Shown here piece by piece: positions 1-6,624 of a stretch of DNA of 17,917 nucleotides (the first letter of the stretch is position 1; every line of letters starts with the position of its first letter). The position numbers and the translations under genes are program-made. The notes beneath the pieces are model-generated. The model did not search any database. It saw only the letters and a list, made by a program, of their open reading frames with translations, and was not told where the DNA came from. Source of the stretch: UBA9732 sp963606545 (GTDB lineage Bacteria; Spirochaetota; Spirochaetia; Sphaerochaetales; Sphaerochaetaceae); NCBI GenBank assembly GCA_963606545.1, contig CAVCYP010000036.1, positions 1 through 17,917 of the forward strand, in the 5' to 3' direction.

Positions 1-193
1 CAAGGAAACTATCCAAAGCAAAACTGCAAGAGCCTTAGAGCTCGATAAATTCTGCTCTGATTTTTCCCAAATGAACGGTCAGATCTCAGAGTTTTCTGAA
101 TCTCTTTGGCTTTCTCTGGTGGACCATGTAACCGTCTACTCAAAGGGGAGCATGGAGATTGTGTTCAGGAATGGGGAGATAATAAGGATTTAA
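1..193 (+). CDS. Serine recombinase, C-terminal end only (partial at window edge)
   Basis: This is an open frame running in from the window edge (codons from base 2) to a TAA at 191-193, giving 63 residues. The tail reads ...FSESLWLSLVDHVTVYSK... followed by EIVFRNGEIIRI. That matches the pattern I know from the extreme C-terminus of large serine recombinases of mobile elements: a 'LW..LVD.VTVY' helix-strand followed by a short 'F.nG.ei' strand. These enzymes cut and rejoin DNA at attachment sites to integrate or excise elements. The catalytic serine domain and zinc-ribbon/coiled-coil parts lie outside the window, so activity cannot be judged. Its position just upstream of a restriction endonuclease gene and near a tRNA-end duplication fits an integrated element. 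Identification rests on the tail only. Confidence 0.65.
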   Translation, partial: KETIQSKTARALELDKFCSDFSQMNGQISEFSESLWLSLVDHVTVYSKGSMEIVFRNGEIIRI

Positions 194-337
194 AAACATC
201 AGAAAAAGCTCTTATTAGGCAGGCCTTTCTGGTGGTTTTGTATTTTCCCTAATACGTTCTACTTCTCTGTTCTTAGTGTGTTTGCAAAACATCTGTATTG
301 AATGATGTTTTTGTGGTTGCAGTTTGTTAAAATTATC

Positions 338-371
338 TTGAAGTCTGATTTTTCTGTGATAAAATTTTGGC
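338..371 (+). promoter_or_regulatory. Promoter of the mrr gene, leaderless geometry
   Basis: TTGAAG (338-343), a 16-base spacer, then TAAAAT (360-365) preceded by TGa, an extended -10. Six bases separate the -10 box from the ATG at 372, and no Shine-Dalgarno sequence lies before the ATG. A start of transcription at the usual distance would fall on or next to the A of the start codon. Confidence 0.6.
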
Positions 372-1274
372 ATGCGAAATAAAATAGATAGCCGAATTCC
401 TCGATATAACAAATTAATAATGCCCGCTTTTGTTGCATTAAAAGAGCTTGGCGGGTCTGGAAACAATGATGAGATTCTGAATCAAGTAATAAACGACCTG
501 AAGATTTCTGACGAAGTGGCAGACATCACCCATGGAGACAAGGGAAACCAAAGTGAATTGGCATACCAGTTGGCATGGGCAAGAACCTATCTCTCAAGGT
601 ATGGCGTTATTCAAAACAGTGCTCGTTCTGTTTGGTCAATCTCTCCTAACTATGTAGGCATAGAAACTCTTAATGAGAAAGAAATCGTGTCTACTATCGT
701 AAAGAAAAATGCGGAGAGACGGAATGGGGCTGGTTCATCTCCTATTAAAGATCCTATTTTAGATCTTCCAGAAGATGAAGAATCGTCCAATGACTATGAA
801 GAATTTCCCGAAGAGATAAAACCCTGGAAAGAAAGACTTGCTGATATTTTGCAAGCAATGGACCCATATGGGTTTGAAAGATTAAGCCAAAGAGTTCTTC
901 GGGAATGTGGTTTTTCACAGGTTGAAGTTACAAAGAAATCTGGTGACGGAGGAATTGACGGAACAGGCAAACTAAAGATTAATGGAATCTTCAGTTTTAA
1001 TGTCGCTTTTCAGTGTAAACGATATAGTGGCGTTGTTGGTGCCCCTGAGATTAGAGATTTTCGTGGTTCTCTCTCAACAGACATTGAAAAAGGACTATTT
1101 ATCACAACCGGCACATTTTCAAAGGCAGCACGAGAAGAAGCCAGTAGCCCAGGAAAAAGACAGATTGACCTTTTGGACGGAGAGGACTTTATCAACAAAC
1201 TTACTGAATATGAAATTGGAGTGCATCCAATGATGACATATACAATTGATGAAGAGTTCTTCCGGAAGATATAA
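372..1274 (+). CDS. mrr: Mrr-type restriction endonuclease
   Basis: A protein of 300 residues with the two-part build of Mrr enzymes. The N-terminal winged-helix DNA-binding domain spans about residues 10-110 (LIMPAFVALKELG..., then the conserved ELAYQLAWARTYLSRYGVI segment). A charged linker follows at about 112-155. The C-terminal PD-(D/E)XK nuclease domain spans about 155-290 and carries GDGGIDG, with the metal-binding Asp, and FQCKRY, the Q-x-K catalytic strand. Family members cut methylated or otherwise modified foreign DNA; an exact target cannot be read from sequence. The ATG at 372 is chosen because the N-terminal fold begins right after it and a good promoter sits just upstream. There is no ribosome-binding site. 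It follows a recombinase tail by 178 bases, so it is probably cargo of a mobile element. Confidence 0.9.
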   Translation: MRNKIDSRIPRYNKLIMPAFVALKELGGSGNNDEILNQVINDLKISDEVADITHGDKGNQSELAYQLAWARTYLSRYGVIQNSARSVWSISPNYVGIETLNEKEIVSTIVKKNAERRNGAGSSPIKDPILDLPEDEESSNDYEEFPEEIKPWKERLADILQAMDPYGFERLSQRVLRECGFSQVEVTKKSGDGGIDGTGKLKINGIFSFNVAFQCKRYSGVVGAPEIRDFRGSLSTDIEKGLFITTGTFSKAAREEASSPGKRQIDLLDGEDFINKLTEYEIGVHPMMTYTIDEEFFRKI

Positions 1275-1506
1275 AGTAAAAAATACTATTATAGTTTCTT
1301 TTTGGGTCTGATTTCGGTCTTAGTAAAGTCCCAAACCCAAACCTTTTGAGAATTACCCCACACTTTTTGAGAAATACCCTCAAGGGGGTTGCATTGGAAG
1401 GGCAGAAGAGGCTCAAAAACTCGGAAAAATGGACTTTAGGGGCTGATACTAAGGCCCCGCCTCACACCTTAATTCTTTTATTTCTTTTAGTGCAAAGAAA
1501 TAAAAA

Positions 1507-1535
1507 ATGGTCAACATTGTATCAATGTTGACCAT
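1507..1535 (-). terminator. Perfect 13-bp hairpin with T-tract on the minus strand
   Basis: Arms ATGGTCAACATTG (1507-1519) and CAATGTTGACCAT (1523-1535) are exact inverse complements around a 3-base loop. Read on the minus strand, the hairpin is followed by TTTTT-A-TTTCTTT, a rho-independent terminator signature. It lies just beyond the duplicate of the tRNA-Leu 3' end (1542-1559), so it may be the tRNA's original terminator, displaced by whatever lies between 1560 and 1705. Confidence 0.65.
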
Positions 1536-1541
1536 CAATGA

Positions 1542-1559
1542 TGCGGCCGACTGGACTTG
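1542..1559 (-). repeat. 18-bp duplicate of the tRNA-Leu 3' end (possible attachment site)
   Basis: TGCGGCCGACTGGACTTG is identical to 1706-1723, the 3' terminal part of the tRNA-Leu gene (T-loop, T-stem 3' strand, acceptor 3' strand and discriminator base), in the same orientation. Copies of a tRNA 3' end in direct orientation are the classic footprint of site-specific integration. The 5' part of the tRNA is absent here. The identity is seen directly; its origin by integration is inferred. Confidence 0.6.
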
Positions 1560-1652
1560 CCCTACGTGCTCCCGGAAGTCCGCACTGCGGGCCGGCTTTG
1601 CTTCAGACGCTCCATGCATTCGCGTCTTCCTACCGCAAAGCTTCAAGTCCAG
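1551..1652. other. Folded non-coding element bounded by inverted tRNA T-arm sequence
   Basis: A stretch of about 102 bases closed by exact 9-bp inverted repeats: CTGGACTTG (1551-1559) and CAAGTCCAG (1644-1652). Inside it are two more stems. GCTTTGC (1595-1601) pairs with GCAAAGC (1635-1641) and encloses AGACGC (1605-1610) with GCGTCT (1622-1627). A small CCGC-ACT-GCGG hairpin sits at 1580-1590. The whole would fold into a branched structure on either strand. Both outer ends match the tRNA-Leu T-arm (ctggacttg, and ttcaagtccag at 1642-1652). No open frame of note is present. It could be a palindromic repeat, the remnant of an inserted mini-element, or a structured RNA. I do not recognise the family. 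Confidence 0.45.
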
Positions 1653-1662
1653 ATAGAAGGCC

Positions 1663-1705
1663 TAAAAACAAAAAAGACGCCGTTTCAGGCGTCTCTTTTT
1701 TGTTT
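1663..1705 (-). terminator. tRNA-Leu terminator
   Basis: AGACGCC (1675-1681) and GGCGTCT (1688-1694) form a 7-bp stem with a 6-base loop. On the minus strand the stem is followed by TTTTTTGTTTTT, and it directly follows the tRNA 3' end. The A-rich and T-rich flanks also pair, so it could stop transcription from either side. Confidence 0.8.
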
Positions 1706-1790
1706 TGCGGCCGACTGGACTTGAACCAGCACAAGATCTCTCCCACTAGCACCTCAAGCTAGCGTGTCTACCAAATTCCACCACAGCCGC
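1706..1790 (-). tRNA. tRNA-Leu (anticodon GAG)
   Basis: The minus strand folds into an 85-base class II tRNA. The acceptor stem pairs GCGGCTG at the 5' end (1790) with CGGCCGC, with one G-T pair, and A73 at 1706. The anticodon arm is CTAGC-TTGAGGT-GCTAG, giving anticodon GAG for leucine CUY codons. A long variable arm follows, then a T-arm with the TTCAAGT loop. CCA is not encoded. The base after the anticodon is G37 preceded by G36, which is the substrate class for TrmD methylation. A -35/-10 pair lies about 30 bases upstream and a terminator follows at once. Confidence 0.95.
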
Positions 1791-1822
1791 AGTAGTTAGG
1801 TATAAAAACTCGAACAACAGAG

Positions 1823-1851
1823 AAAATACCCAATCTGAGAGAAATAGTCAA
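1823..1851 (-). promoter_or_regulatory. Likely promoter of tRNA-Leu
   Basis: On the minus strand TTGACT (complement of 1846-1851), a 17-base spacer and TATTTT (complement of 1823-1828) lie 32 bases before the tRNA 5' end. The -35 box is near consensus; the -10 is weaker. Confidence 0.45.
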
Positions 1852-2171
1852 TATGCTTCAGGATTTTTTTGAAATCCAATCTGCGCAGTTAATATATATT
1901 AAATGAAGCACACCTCAAAAATCTTTACAAAGTGAAATGTTTTCAGAAGAATCTCTCCGAAAAAAAGCCGATTTTTAGGGAAAAACAGAGAAATCAGCTT
2001 GTTGTTGAGCCTTCCAGGCCATTAGTAGTAGCCAATCTATCAGGAGAATATCAACAATATCAACAATATCAACAATATTAACAATATTAACAATATTAAC
2101 AATATCAACTATGTCAACAATGGGGCACGTATTAACAGATGGGCATGCCCAAATCCTACGTTACAAAGTAC
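1852..2171. other. Non-coding stretch between tRNA-Leu promoter and pepF terminator
   Basis: I see no convincing gene here. It holds a small hairpin at 1861-1877 (GGATTT...AAATCC) and the 9-bp tandem repeat annotated separately. The rest is AT-rich sequence without recognisable structure. Confidence 0.5.
2047..2118. repeat. Tandem repeat, 8 copies of a 9-bp unit
   Basis: The unit AATATCAAC/AATATTAAC is repeated head to tail. Copies 1-3 end in TCAAC, copies 4-6 in TTAAC, copy 7 in TCAAC, and copy 8 is degenerate (TATGTCAAC). The grouping of variants suggests block expansion. It lies downstream of pepF beyond its terminator. The TTAAC copies put stops in frame, so it is not a coding repeat. 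Confidence 0.9.
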
Positions 2172-2216
2172 AAAAGTGTACTTGATGGGCCTGTTGGGCC
2201 ATCTAAGTACACTTTT
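2172..2216. terminator. Bidirectional terminator downstream of pepF
   Basis: AAAAGTGTACTT (2172-2183) pairs exactly with AAGTACACTTTT (2205-2216), and the inner part (TGGGCC/GGGCCA) extends the stem with one mismatch. T-rich sequence follows on both strands. It lies 24 bases beyond the pepF stop codon. Confidence 0.75.
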
Positions 2217-2239
2217 GATTTTTAAAGGGCTAGGGAGGT

Positions 2240-4018
2240 TCAACCTATGCGGCTTTCAAGCTGGTCAAGAAGGTCTGCGAACTTCTTGGTGGCAGCTTCA
2301 ACAGGGGCCTGAGTTGACATATCAACGCCGGCGCCCTTGAGGCTCTGGATTGGGAACTTTGAACCACCGGATTTGAGGAAGCCAAGGTAATCGGAAAGCT
2401 CCTGCTGGCCTCCGTTGAGGACTCTCTCTGACAGGGCAATTGATGCCGATATTCCTGTAGCATACTTATAGACATAATAAGCATTGTAGAAGTGAGGAAT
2501 TCTGAGTCCTTCAAGGTCAGAGTTGTCTTCAAATACCATGGCAGGGCCAAAGTAAGCTTCTAGGAGGCCCTTGTAGGTCTTGCGTAGGGAATCCACAGTG
2601 AGAGGCTCTCCATTTTCCTGCTGAGTGTGGCACAGGAGTTCGTATTCTGCAAACATAGTCTGTCTGAAGAGGGTGGCAATGATGTCATCTACCTGCTTGG
2701 CTATGATGTAGGTTTTCATTTCTTCACTATCGGCATGATCAGTGAGGTATTTGGCGACCAGCTGTTCGTTGAAGGTTGAGGCGACCTCGGCTTCGAATAT
2801 GGTGTAGTTGTAGCTGGAGAAGGGGTTGTTGCGCTTGGAGTAGTAGCTGTGCATGCTGTGGCCGCCTTCGTGCGCTAGGGTGAAGACATCGCCCAGGACA
2901 TCCTCTTTGTAGTTGAGTAGGATGTACGGATCGCCTATGAAGCCACCACTGGAGAAGGCGCCGCTTCTCTTGCCTTTGTTCTCGTAGCGGTCTACCCAGC
3001 GGTCTTTGGTGATTCCGCTGTAAATTACGTCAACGTAGTCTTTGCCAAGTGGAGCTAGCGCTTCTTTGACAATCTGGGCGGCCTCTTCGTAGGTCTTGTG
3101 GGTTTTGATTGAGCTTACAAGTGGGACGTAGACGTCATAGTGTCTAAGCTCGTTGACGCCTAAGACTTTCTTTCTGAGCTCATAGTATTTGTGAAGAGCA
3201 GGGAAGGCCTTGTGAACTGCTTCAATTAGGCCTGTGTAGACGCTCTTTGGGACATCGTCTTCAAAGAGAGCGGCATCCAGTGCCGTGTCAAAGCCTCTGA
3301 CTTTTGCGGCAAAGATATCTTGCTTAACTGAGCCAGCGTAAAGAGTTGCAATAGTTTGCTCGTGGCCCTGGTAGGTGCCGTAGAACTTTTCGTAAGCTGT
3401 CTTGCGAACTTCACGGTCTGGATTTTGCATAAACTGTGACCAGGTGCTCTGTGAGAGAGGCATGCCATCAACTTCGCCAAAGTTCATATCAACGTTGGTT
3501 AGCACGCCAAAGGCCTTTTGTGGGGTGCCCATGAGCTCCGACTGCTTAGCCAAAAGCTCTTCTTCTTTCTGAGAGAGGGTGTGTTCCTTCTGTCTAAGGG
3601 TCTTCTTCAAGCTGACTCTATAATCGTCAAACTCCTTAGCTTCAATCCACTTTGGCAGCTCTGCAATTGTAAGCAACTCTGGGGTCATGTAGCTGGTTGC
3701 CGCAACGTAATTTGTATAGACTTGCGAGATAATTCCTACCATCTTCTGGTTTTCTGAGTCGCTTGCATCGGCCGAATAATTCAAGGAAGCATAGCCGTAA
3801 AGCTTTTCTACAACAATAGATGTGTCTGTAAGCCACTTTAACGCTTCTAGTAACTTTGCTGGGCTTTCTCCCAACTTGCCAGCGAACTTTCCTGCCTGGC
3901 TAATCATGCCCTGTAGCTCTTTTAACTCCGCCTCCCAATCTGCCTTGGTAGCGTATAACTTTGTCAAATCCCAAGTGTCTTCAACTTTGACGTCTTTTCT
4001 AAGTGGAATACCTGCCAT
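2240..4018 (-). CDS. pepF: Oligoendopeptidase F (M3 metallopeptidase)
   Basis: 592 residues, the normal length for the PepF branch of peptidase family M3, a cytosolic zinc enzyme that cleaves oligopeptides. The zinc site is visible: HEGGH at residues 383-387 gives two His ligands and the catalytic Glu384. The FEAEVAST segment about 22 residues later supplies the third ligand, most likely Glu411. The N-terminal all-helical lid (about 1-200) and the C-terminal YVYKYATG.SAS segment typical of PepF are also present. The ATG at 4018 is preceded by a strong AAGGAG eight bases upstream. The gene stands alone between a 4 x 16-bp repeat upstream and a strong terminator downstream, so it is probably a single-gene unit. 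No signal peptide is seen. Confidence 0.95.
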   Translation of the reverse strand: MAGIPLRKDVKVEDTWDLTKLYATKADWEAELKELQGMISQAGKFAGKLGESPAKLLEALKWLTDTSIVVEKLYGYASLNYSADASDSENQKMVGIISQVYTNYVAATSYMTPELLTIAELPKWIEAKEFDDYRVSLKKTLRQKEHTLSQKEEELLAKQSELMGTPQKAFGVLTNVDMNFGEVDGMPLSQSTWSQFMQNPDREVRKTAYEKFYGTYQGHEQTIATLYAGSVKQDIFAAKVRGFDTALDAALFEDDVPKSVYTGLIEAVHKAFPALHKYYELRKKVLGVNELRHYDVYVPLVSSIKTHKTYEEAAQIVKEALAPLGKDYVDVIYSGITKDRWVDRYENKGKRSGAFSSGGFIGDPYILLNYKEDVLGDVFTLAHEGGHSMHSYYSKRNNPFSSYNYTIFEAEVASTFNEQLVAKYLTDHADSEEMKTYIIAKQVDDIIATLFRQTMFAEYELLCHTQQENGEPLTVDSLRKTYKGLLEAYFGPAMVFEDNSDLEGLRIPHFYNAYYVYKYATGISASIALSERVLNGGQQELSDYLGFLKSGGSKFPIQSLKGAGVDMSTQAPVEAATKKFADLLDQLESRIG

Positions 4019-4038
4019 AATTATCTCCTTGCGAAGGT

Positions 4039-4102
4039 TTGCAATATCTCTGCGTTACAACACCTCTGCGTTGCAATATCTCTGCGTTGCAATACCTCTG
4101 TG
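4039..4102. repeat. Tandem repeat, 4 copies of a 16-bp unit, upstream of pepF
   Basis: Four head-to-tail copies of TTGCAATATCTCTGCG and close variants start at 4039, 4055, 4071 and 4087. Copies 1 and 3 are identical; copies 2 and 4 share the CCTCTG variant. The block ends 20 bases before the pepF start codon and fills most of the 121-base gap to the upstream gene. It therefore occupies the leader or promoter of pepF and could be an array of regulator sites or simple slippage. Confidence 0.9.
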
Positions 4103-4139
4103 CATAACGATAAATCATTTTTGCCAGTTCAACAAGTTA

Positions 4140-5216
4140 TTAGTCCAACAGCGCTTTCTTCCTACTGCTCTCCAGATTAAACTCCAGCATTGGCTCAAAA
4201 CGCGGCAACTCAACGACCTCTGCCTGATACGACTGCCTAATAATTGAAATTAGCCCGTTTTTCTTTGCCAGCTCCTCCTGCTTTGTCTTCTCCAGCCCGA
4301 TAGCTTCTAGCACATTTCTTATGAAATAAGCCGTAGACGACACGGTTCCGCGTGGAATATGTAACTCTTTTGCTATAAGGGTGTAGCTGGTCTTTCTCCG
4401 GATTGCTTCCAGCTTAGAGTTTGCACTTTCATTTCTTACCTTATATCTGGCAAATTGTTCTTCTAGCTTCTGAACTTCTTTTGTTGCACCAAGTTCACTT
4501 ACATACTCAAGCTCTCCTTGAGTGTAGAGAAAATAAGACCAGTTTTTATTGCGCCGTTGTTCAAATTGTTGCCATCTTGAGACGGTTTCTGGCTTGTTCG
4601 ATTTATCATAAATTCGTTGGAAAATGCACATGGTTTGTTCAAGGTCAATATTGAAACTATTACATATGTTACTCACAACATCAGAGGACAAATAAGGAAG
4701 AACCCCTAGCAAATAAATGAATATCTTTTTTTGAAACGATGGCCTCTTTTTGCATAAATATCGTAAAATATTGATTGTTTCAGCGTCAGTGTACATGGTT
4801 TGGTCATCTTCTATTAGGCTTTGCCATCCAATATAAGATTGTTCCTGTTGCTCAACATATACGTACTGAGCTAAGGCAAAATCCATCTTTGCCATCTTTA
4901 TTTTCTTTGCTATGTAGTTGAGCGCTCTGTAGGCGGCCATTTGTAGCAGGTAGTCCATATACCCGCTTTTCTTACAATCATAGGATAAGACAATTGTTGG
5001 GAGTCTTTCATCAAGGTATAGTATGAAGCCTGACATCTCTTCTTCTGTAATCACCCTAGCTATGATAGCTGAGGTATAGATGGCTACAAGGCTTTGCGTT
5101 CTTATGGCTTCATAAAGGCGCTTTTGTTTTCTCTCTTCTCCGCCTTTGGCCTGCAACTTTTGATAATTAATGACTGATTTAGACAGTGAATCCAGCTGAT
5201 TTTGCGTTTTTCCCAT
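4140..5216 (-). CDS. Divergent sigma-70-like / HTH protein, function unknown
   Basis: 358 residues, with no family I can name with certainty. The N-terminal third (about 28-105) is helical and has the rhythm of sigma region 2: LYEAIRTQSLVAIYT..., then SGFILYLDERLPTIV and MDYLLQMAAYRALNYIAKK. The middle is helical with no clear motif. Residues about 277-305 form a convincing helix-turn-helix of the region-4 type (SYTLIAKELHIPRGTVSSTAYFIRNVL). I have a general recollection of similar proteins annotated as hypothetical in spirochaetes. A role as an alternative sigma factor or transcription regulator is an inference. The ATG at 5216 has GGAGGG seven bases before it. pepF follows after 121 bases on the same strand, so co-transcription is possible. 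Confidence 0.45.
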   Translation of the reverse strand: MGKTQNQLDSLSKSVINYQKLQAKGGEERKQKRLYEAIRTQSLVAIYTSAIIARVITEEEMSGFILYLDERLPTIVLSYDCKKSGYMDYLLQMAAYRALNYIAKKIKMAKMDFALAQYVYVEQQEQSYIGWQSLIEDDQTMYTDAETINILRYLCKKRPSFQKKIFIYLLGVLPYLSSDVVSNICNSFNIDLEQTMCIFQRIYDKSNKPETVSRWQQFEQRRNKNWSYFLYTQGELEYVSELGATKEVQKLEEQFARYKVRNESANSKLEAIRRKTSYTLIAKELHIPRGTVSSTAYFIRNVLEAIGLEKTKQEELAKKNGLISIIRQSYQAEVVELPRFEPMLEFNLESSRKKALLD

Positions 5217-5423
5217 AACGCCCTCCAGGCTATTCTACATCATCGCTAATACCTCTAACACCGTTCACCCAAGGGGGTGTAGCTCCAAGGCTAGCACGTG
5301 CTTCAACAGAAAGAAAGAGGCAATTAATGTGACAATTTGTAAAAAGCTAATTATTTAACCTGATTTAACTTATCAAAAGTGATTTGTTGTGGTTTTTGAA
5401 AGTTTTGGCCTGGGTTTAATTTC
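5217..5423. other. Intergenic region between the sigma-like gene and the chrA pair
   Basis: 207 bases holding the ribosome-binding site of the sigma-like gene (minus strand) and the 3' flank of the second chrA half. I see no gene, and no clear terminator or promoter. Confidence 0.4.
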
Positions 5424-5981
5424 TCAGAGAAGGCCCCAGAAGAGAAGGCCAAGTACTGCAGAAAGGAGAATCATGAGGATAGGGTTAGGAGCGTGGGAGG
5501 TTAGCTTGTTATAGACCAAGTGCGTGAAGATGAGAATTACAAAGACGGCTAGGCTTTTGACGTCAGGAGTGTAGGCGGGAAGAAGGGTGTCTAAGGCTAA
5601 GATTAGGGCGGTTGAGAGGATAAGAGCCACAGTGCAGGGGCGCACGGTTTCAAGGATGGATACGACAGCTGGGTGCTTTAGTAAATTTTTAAGTACAATA
5701 GAAATAAGTAATATGATGATGAAGGCTGGGAGGATGACGCCTAGCGTGGCTAGTGCGGCGCCAAGAATGCCGGCTTGGGAGGAGCCTACGAACGTGGCCA
5801 TATTGACGGCAAGCGGCCCAGGAGTGGACTCTGAGACAGCTATGAAGTTGACAAATTGGCTTTCTGTTAGCCATCCGTTTGCAAGAGTGGTGTCGCGCAC
5901 AATGGAAATCATGCCATAGCCACCACCAAACGAGACGGCGCCAATTATAAAGAAGGACAGAAAGAGCTTGAGGTAAATCAT
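5424..5981 (-). CDS. chrA: Chromate transporter family protein, second half-size subunit
   Basis: 185 residues when started at the ATG at 5981, with five or six membrane helices. It has the CHR-domain signature near the N-terminus (SFGGGYGMI) and the conserved ESTPGPLAVNMATFVG block. An open frame extends further upstream, but this start is right: it overlaps the previous gene's stop as ATGA, AGGCGG precedes it, and the protein then aligns end to end with its partner. Short-chain ChrA proteins are encoded as pairs, and each supplies one half of what long ChrA carries in one chain; chromate/sulfate exchange is the named activity. The physiological substrate in an anaerobe is uncertain. It shares an exact 32-bp block with the partner gene (5743-5774). 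Confidence 0.9.
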   Translation of the reverse strand: MIYLKLFLSFFIIGAVSFGGGYGMISIVRDTTLANGWLTESQFVNFIAVSESTPGPLAVNMATFVGSSQAGILGAALATLGVILPAFIIILLISIVLKNLLKHPAVVSILETVRPCTVALILSTALILALDTLLPAYTPDVKSLAVFVILIFTHLVYNKLTSHAPNPILMILLSAVLGLLFWGLL

Positions 5982-6565
5982 TTGCGCCGCCTTTGTGAAA
6001 TAGCGTACACGGTTAACCCAAGGCCTGCACATATTAATATGTAGTAGATTGACGAAAACGAGACGGCAAGTACGGAGCAAGTTAGCATGGTCCCTGTGAC
6101 GGCTATGACTATGGTGATGTTAAGTGGGCTCTTGGGGATTGCTTTGAGCATTTTGAGGCCGGCTGTGAGAATTAGGTAGACTACACAGACTTGAATGCCA
6201 CGAAAGGCGTAGGTGACGTAGGTGAGGCTTAAGAATTTATCAAAGAAAAGCGAGATGAGATAGATAATTATGAAAGATGGAAGGCAGACTGCAAGCGTGG
6301 CTAGTGCGGCGCCAAGAATGCCGGCACACTTATAGCCAATGAAGGTGGCGCTGTTGATGGCCATTGGGCCTGGGGTGGATTCTGCAATGGCAATCATGTC
6401 TAAAAATTCTGACTGAGAAAGCCATTTTTTCTTGGTGACAAACTGGTTTTCAATCAGGGCTATCATTGCATAGCCACCGCCAAAGGTGAAAGCTCCAATC
6501 TTGAGAAAGGTAAGAAATAGGGTAAGTAGATTCTTGCTTGTGTTGTCCTTGGAGGTGCTAGGCAT
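5978..6565 (-). CDS. chrA: Chromate transporter family protein, first half-size subunit
   Basis: 195 residues, membrane protein. The CHR signature TFGGGYAMI (about residues 27-35) is followed by WLSQSEFLDMIAIAESTPGP and AINSATFIGYK, and then by four or five hydrophobic helices. It ends in a basic tail (QRRRK). It is the promoter-proximal member of a two-gene operon and overlaps its partner by 4 bp (ATGA). The start at 6565 is the only reasonable one before the CHR motif. It has no Shine-Dalgarno: the -10 box TATAAT lies six bases before the ATG. The gene is divergent from trmD, with 59 bases between the start codons. Substrate is inferred from family only. Confidence 0.9.
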   Translation of the reverse strand: MPSTSKDNTSKNLLTLFLTFLKIGAFTFGGGYAMIALIENQFVTKKKWLSQSEFLDMIAIAESTPGPMAINSATFIGYKCAGILGAALATLAVCLPSFIIIYLISLFFDKFLSLTYVTYAFRGIQVCVVYLILTAGLKMLKAIPKSPLNITIVIAVTGTMLTCSVLAVSFSSIYYILICAGLGLTVYAISQRRRK

Positions 6566-6571
6566 GCTTGG

Positions 6572-6600
6572 ATTATAGAGGTATTAAGTGGATATGTTAA
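6572..6600 (-). promoter_or_regulatory. Consensus-like promoter of the chrA pair, leaderless geometry
   Basis: On the minus strand TTAACA (complement of 6595-6600), exactly 17 bases, then TATAAT (complement of 6572-6577). The ATG follows after only CCAAGC. This is the best promoter in the window and leaves no room for a 5' leader. Confidence 0.75.
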
Positions 6601-6624
6601 GCCAATTTGGAGTATCATTGAGTC

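Noticed and set aside
1346..1531. Small plus-strand open frame after mrr
   Set aside because: No ribosome-binding site or recognisable motif, and its end runs into the 1507-1535 hairpin. It looks like chance.
1551..1652. Integron attC site
   Set aside because: The arms lack the GTTRRRY/RYYYAAC core sites and no integron integrase is present; the arms match the tRNA T-arm instead.
1538..1762. Open frame across the folded element and tRNA
   Set aside because: It reads through the palindrome, the terminator and part of tRNA-Leu, so it cannot be a real gene.
2047..2118. CRISPR array
   Set aside because: The units are 9 bp, contiguous and without spacers, so this is a simple tandem repeat.
5982..6080. 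N-terminal extension of the second chrA half
   Set aside because: The extra codons lie inside the first chrA half. The ATG at 5981 has the overlap, the ribosome-binding site and the right alignment.
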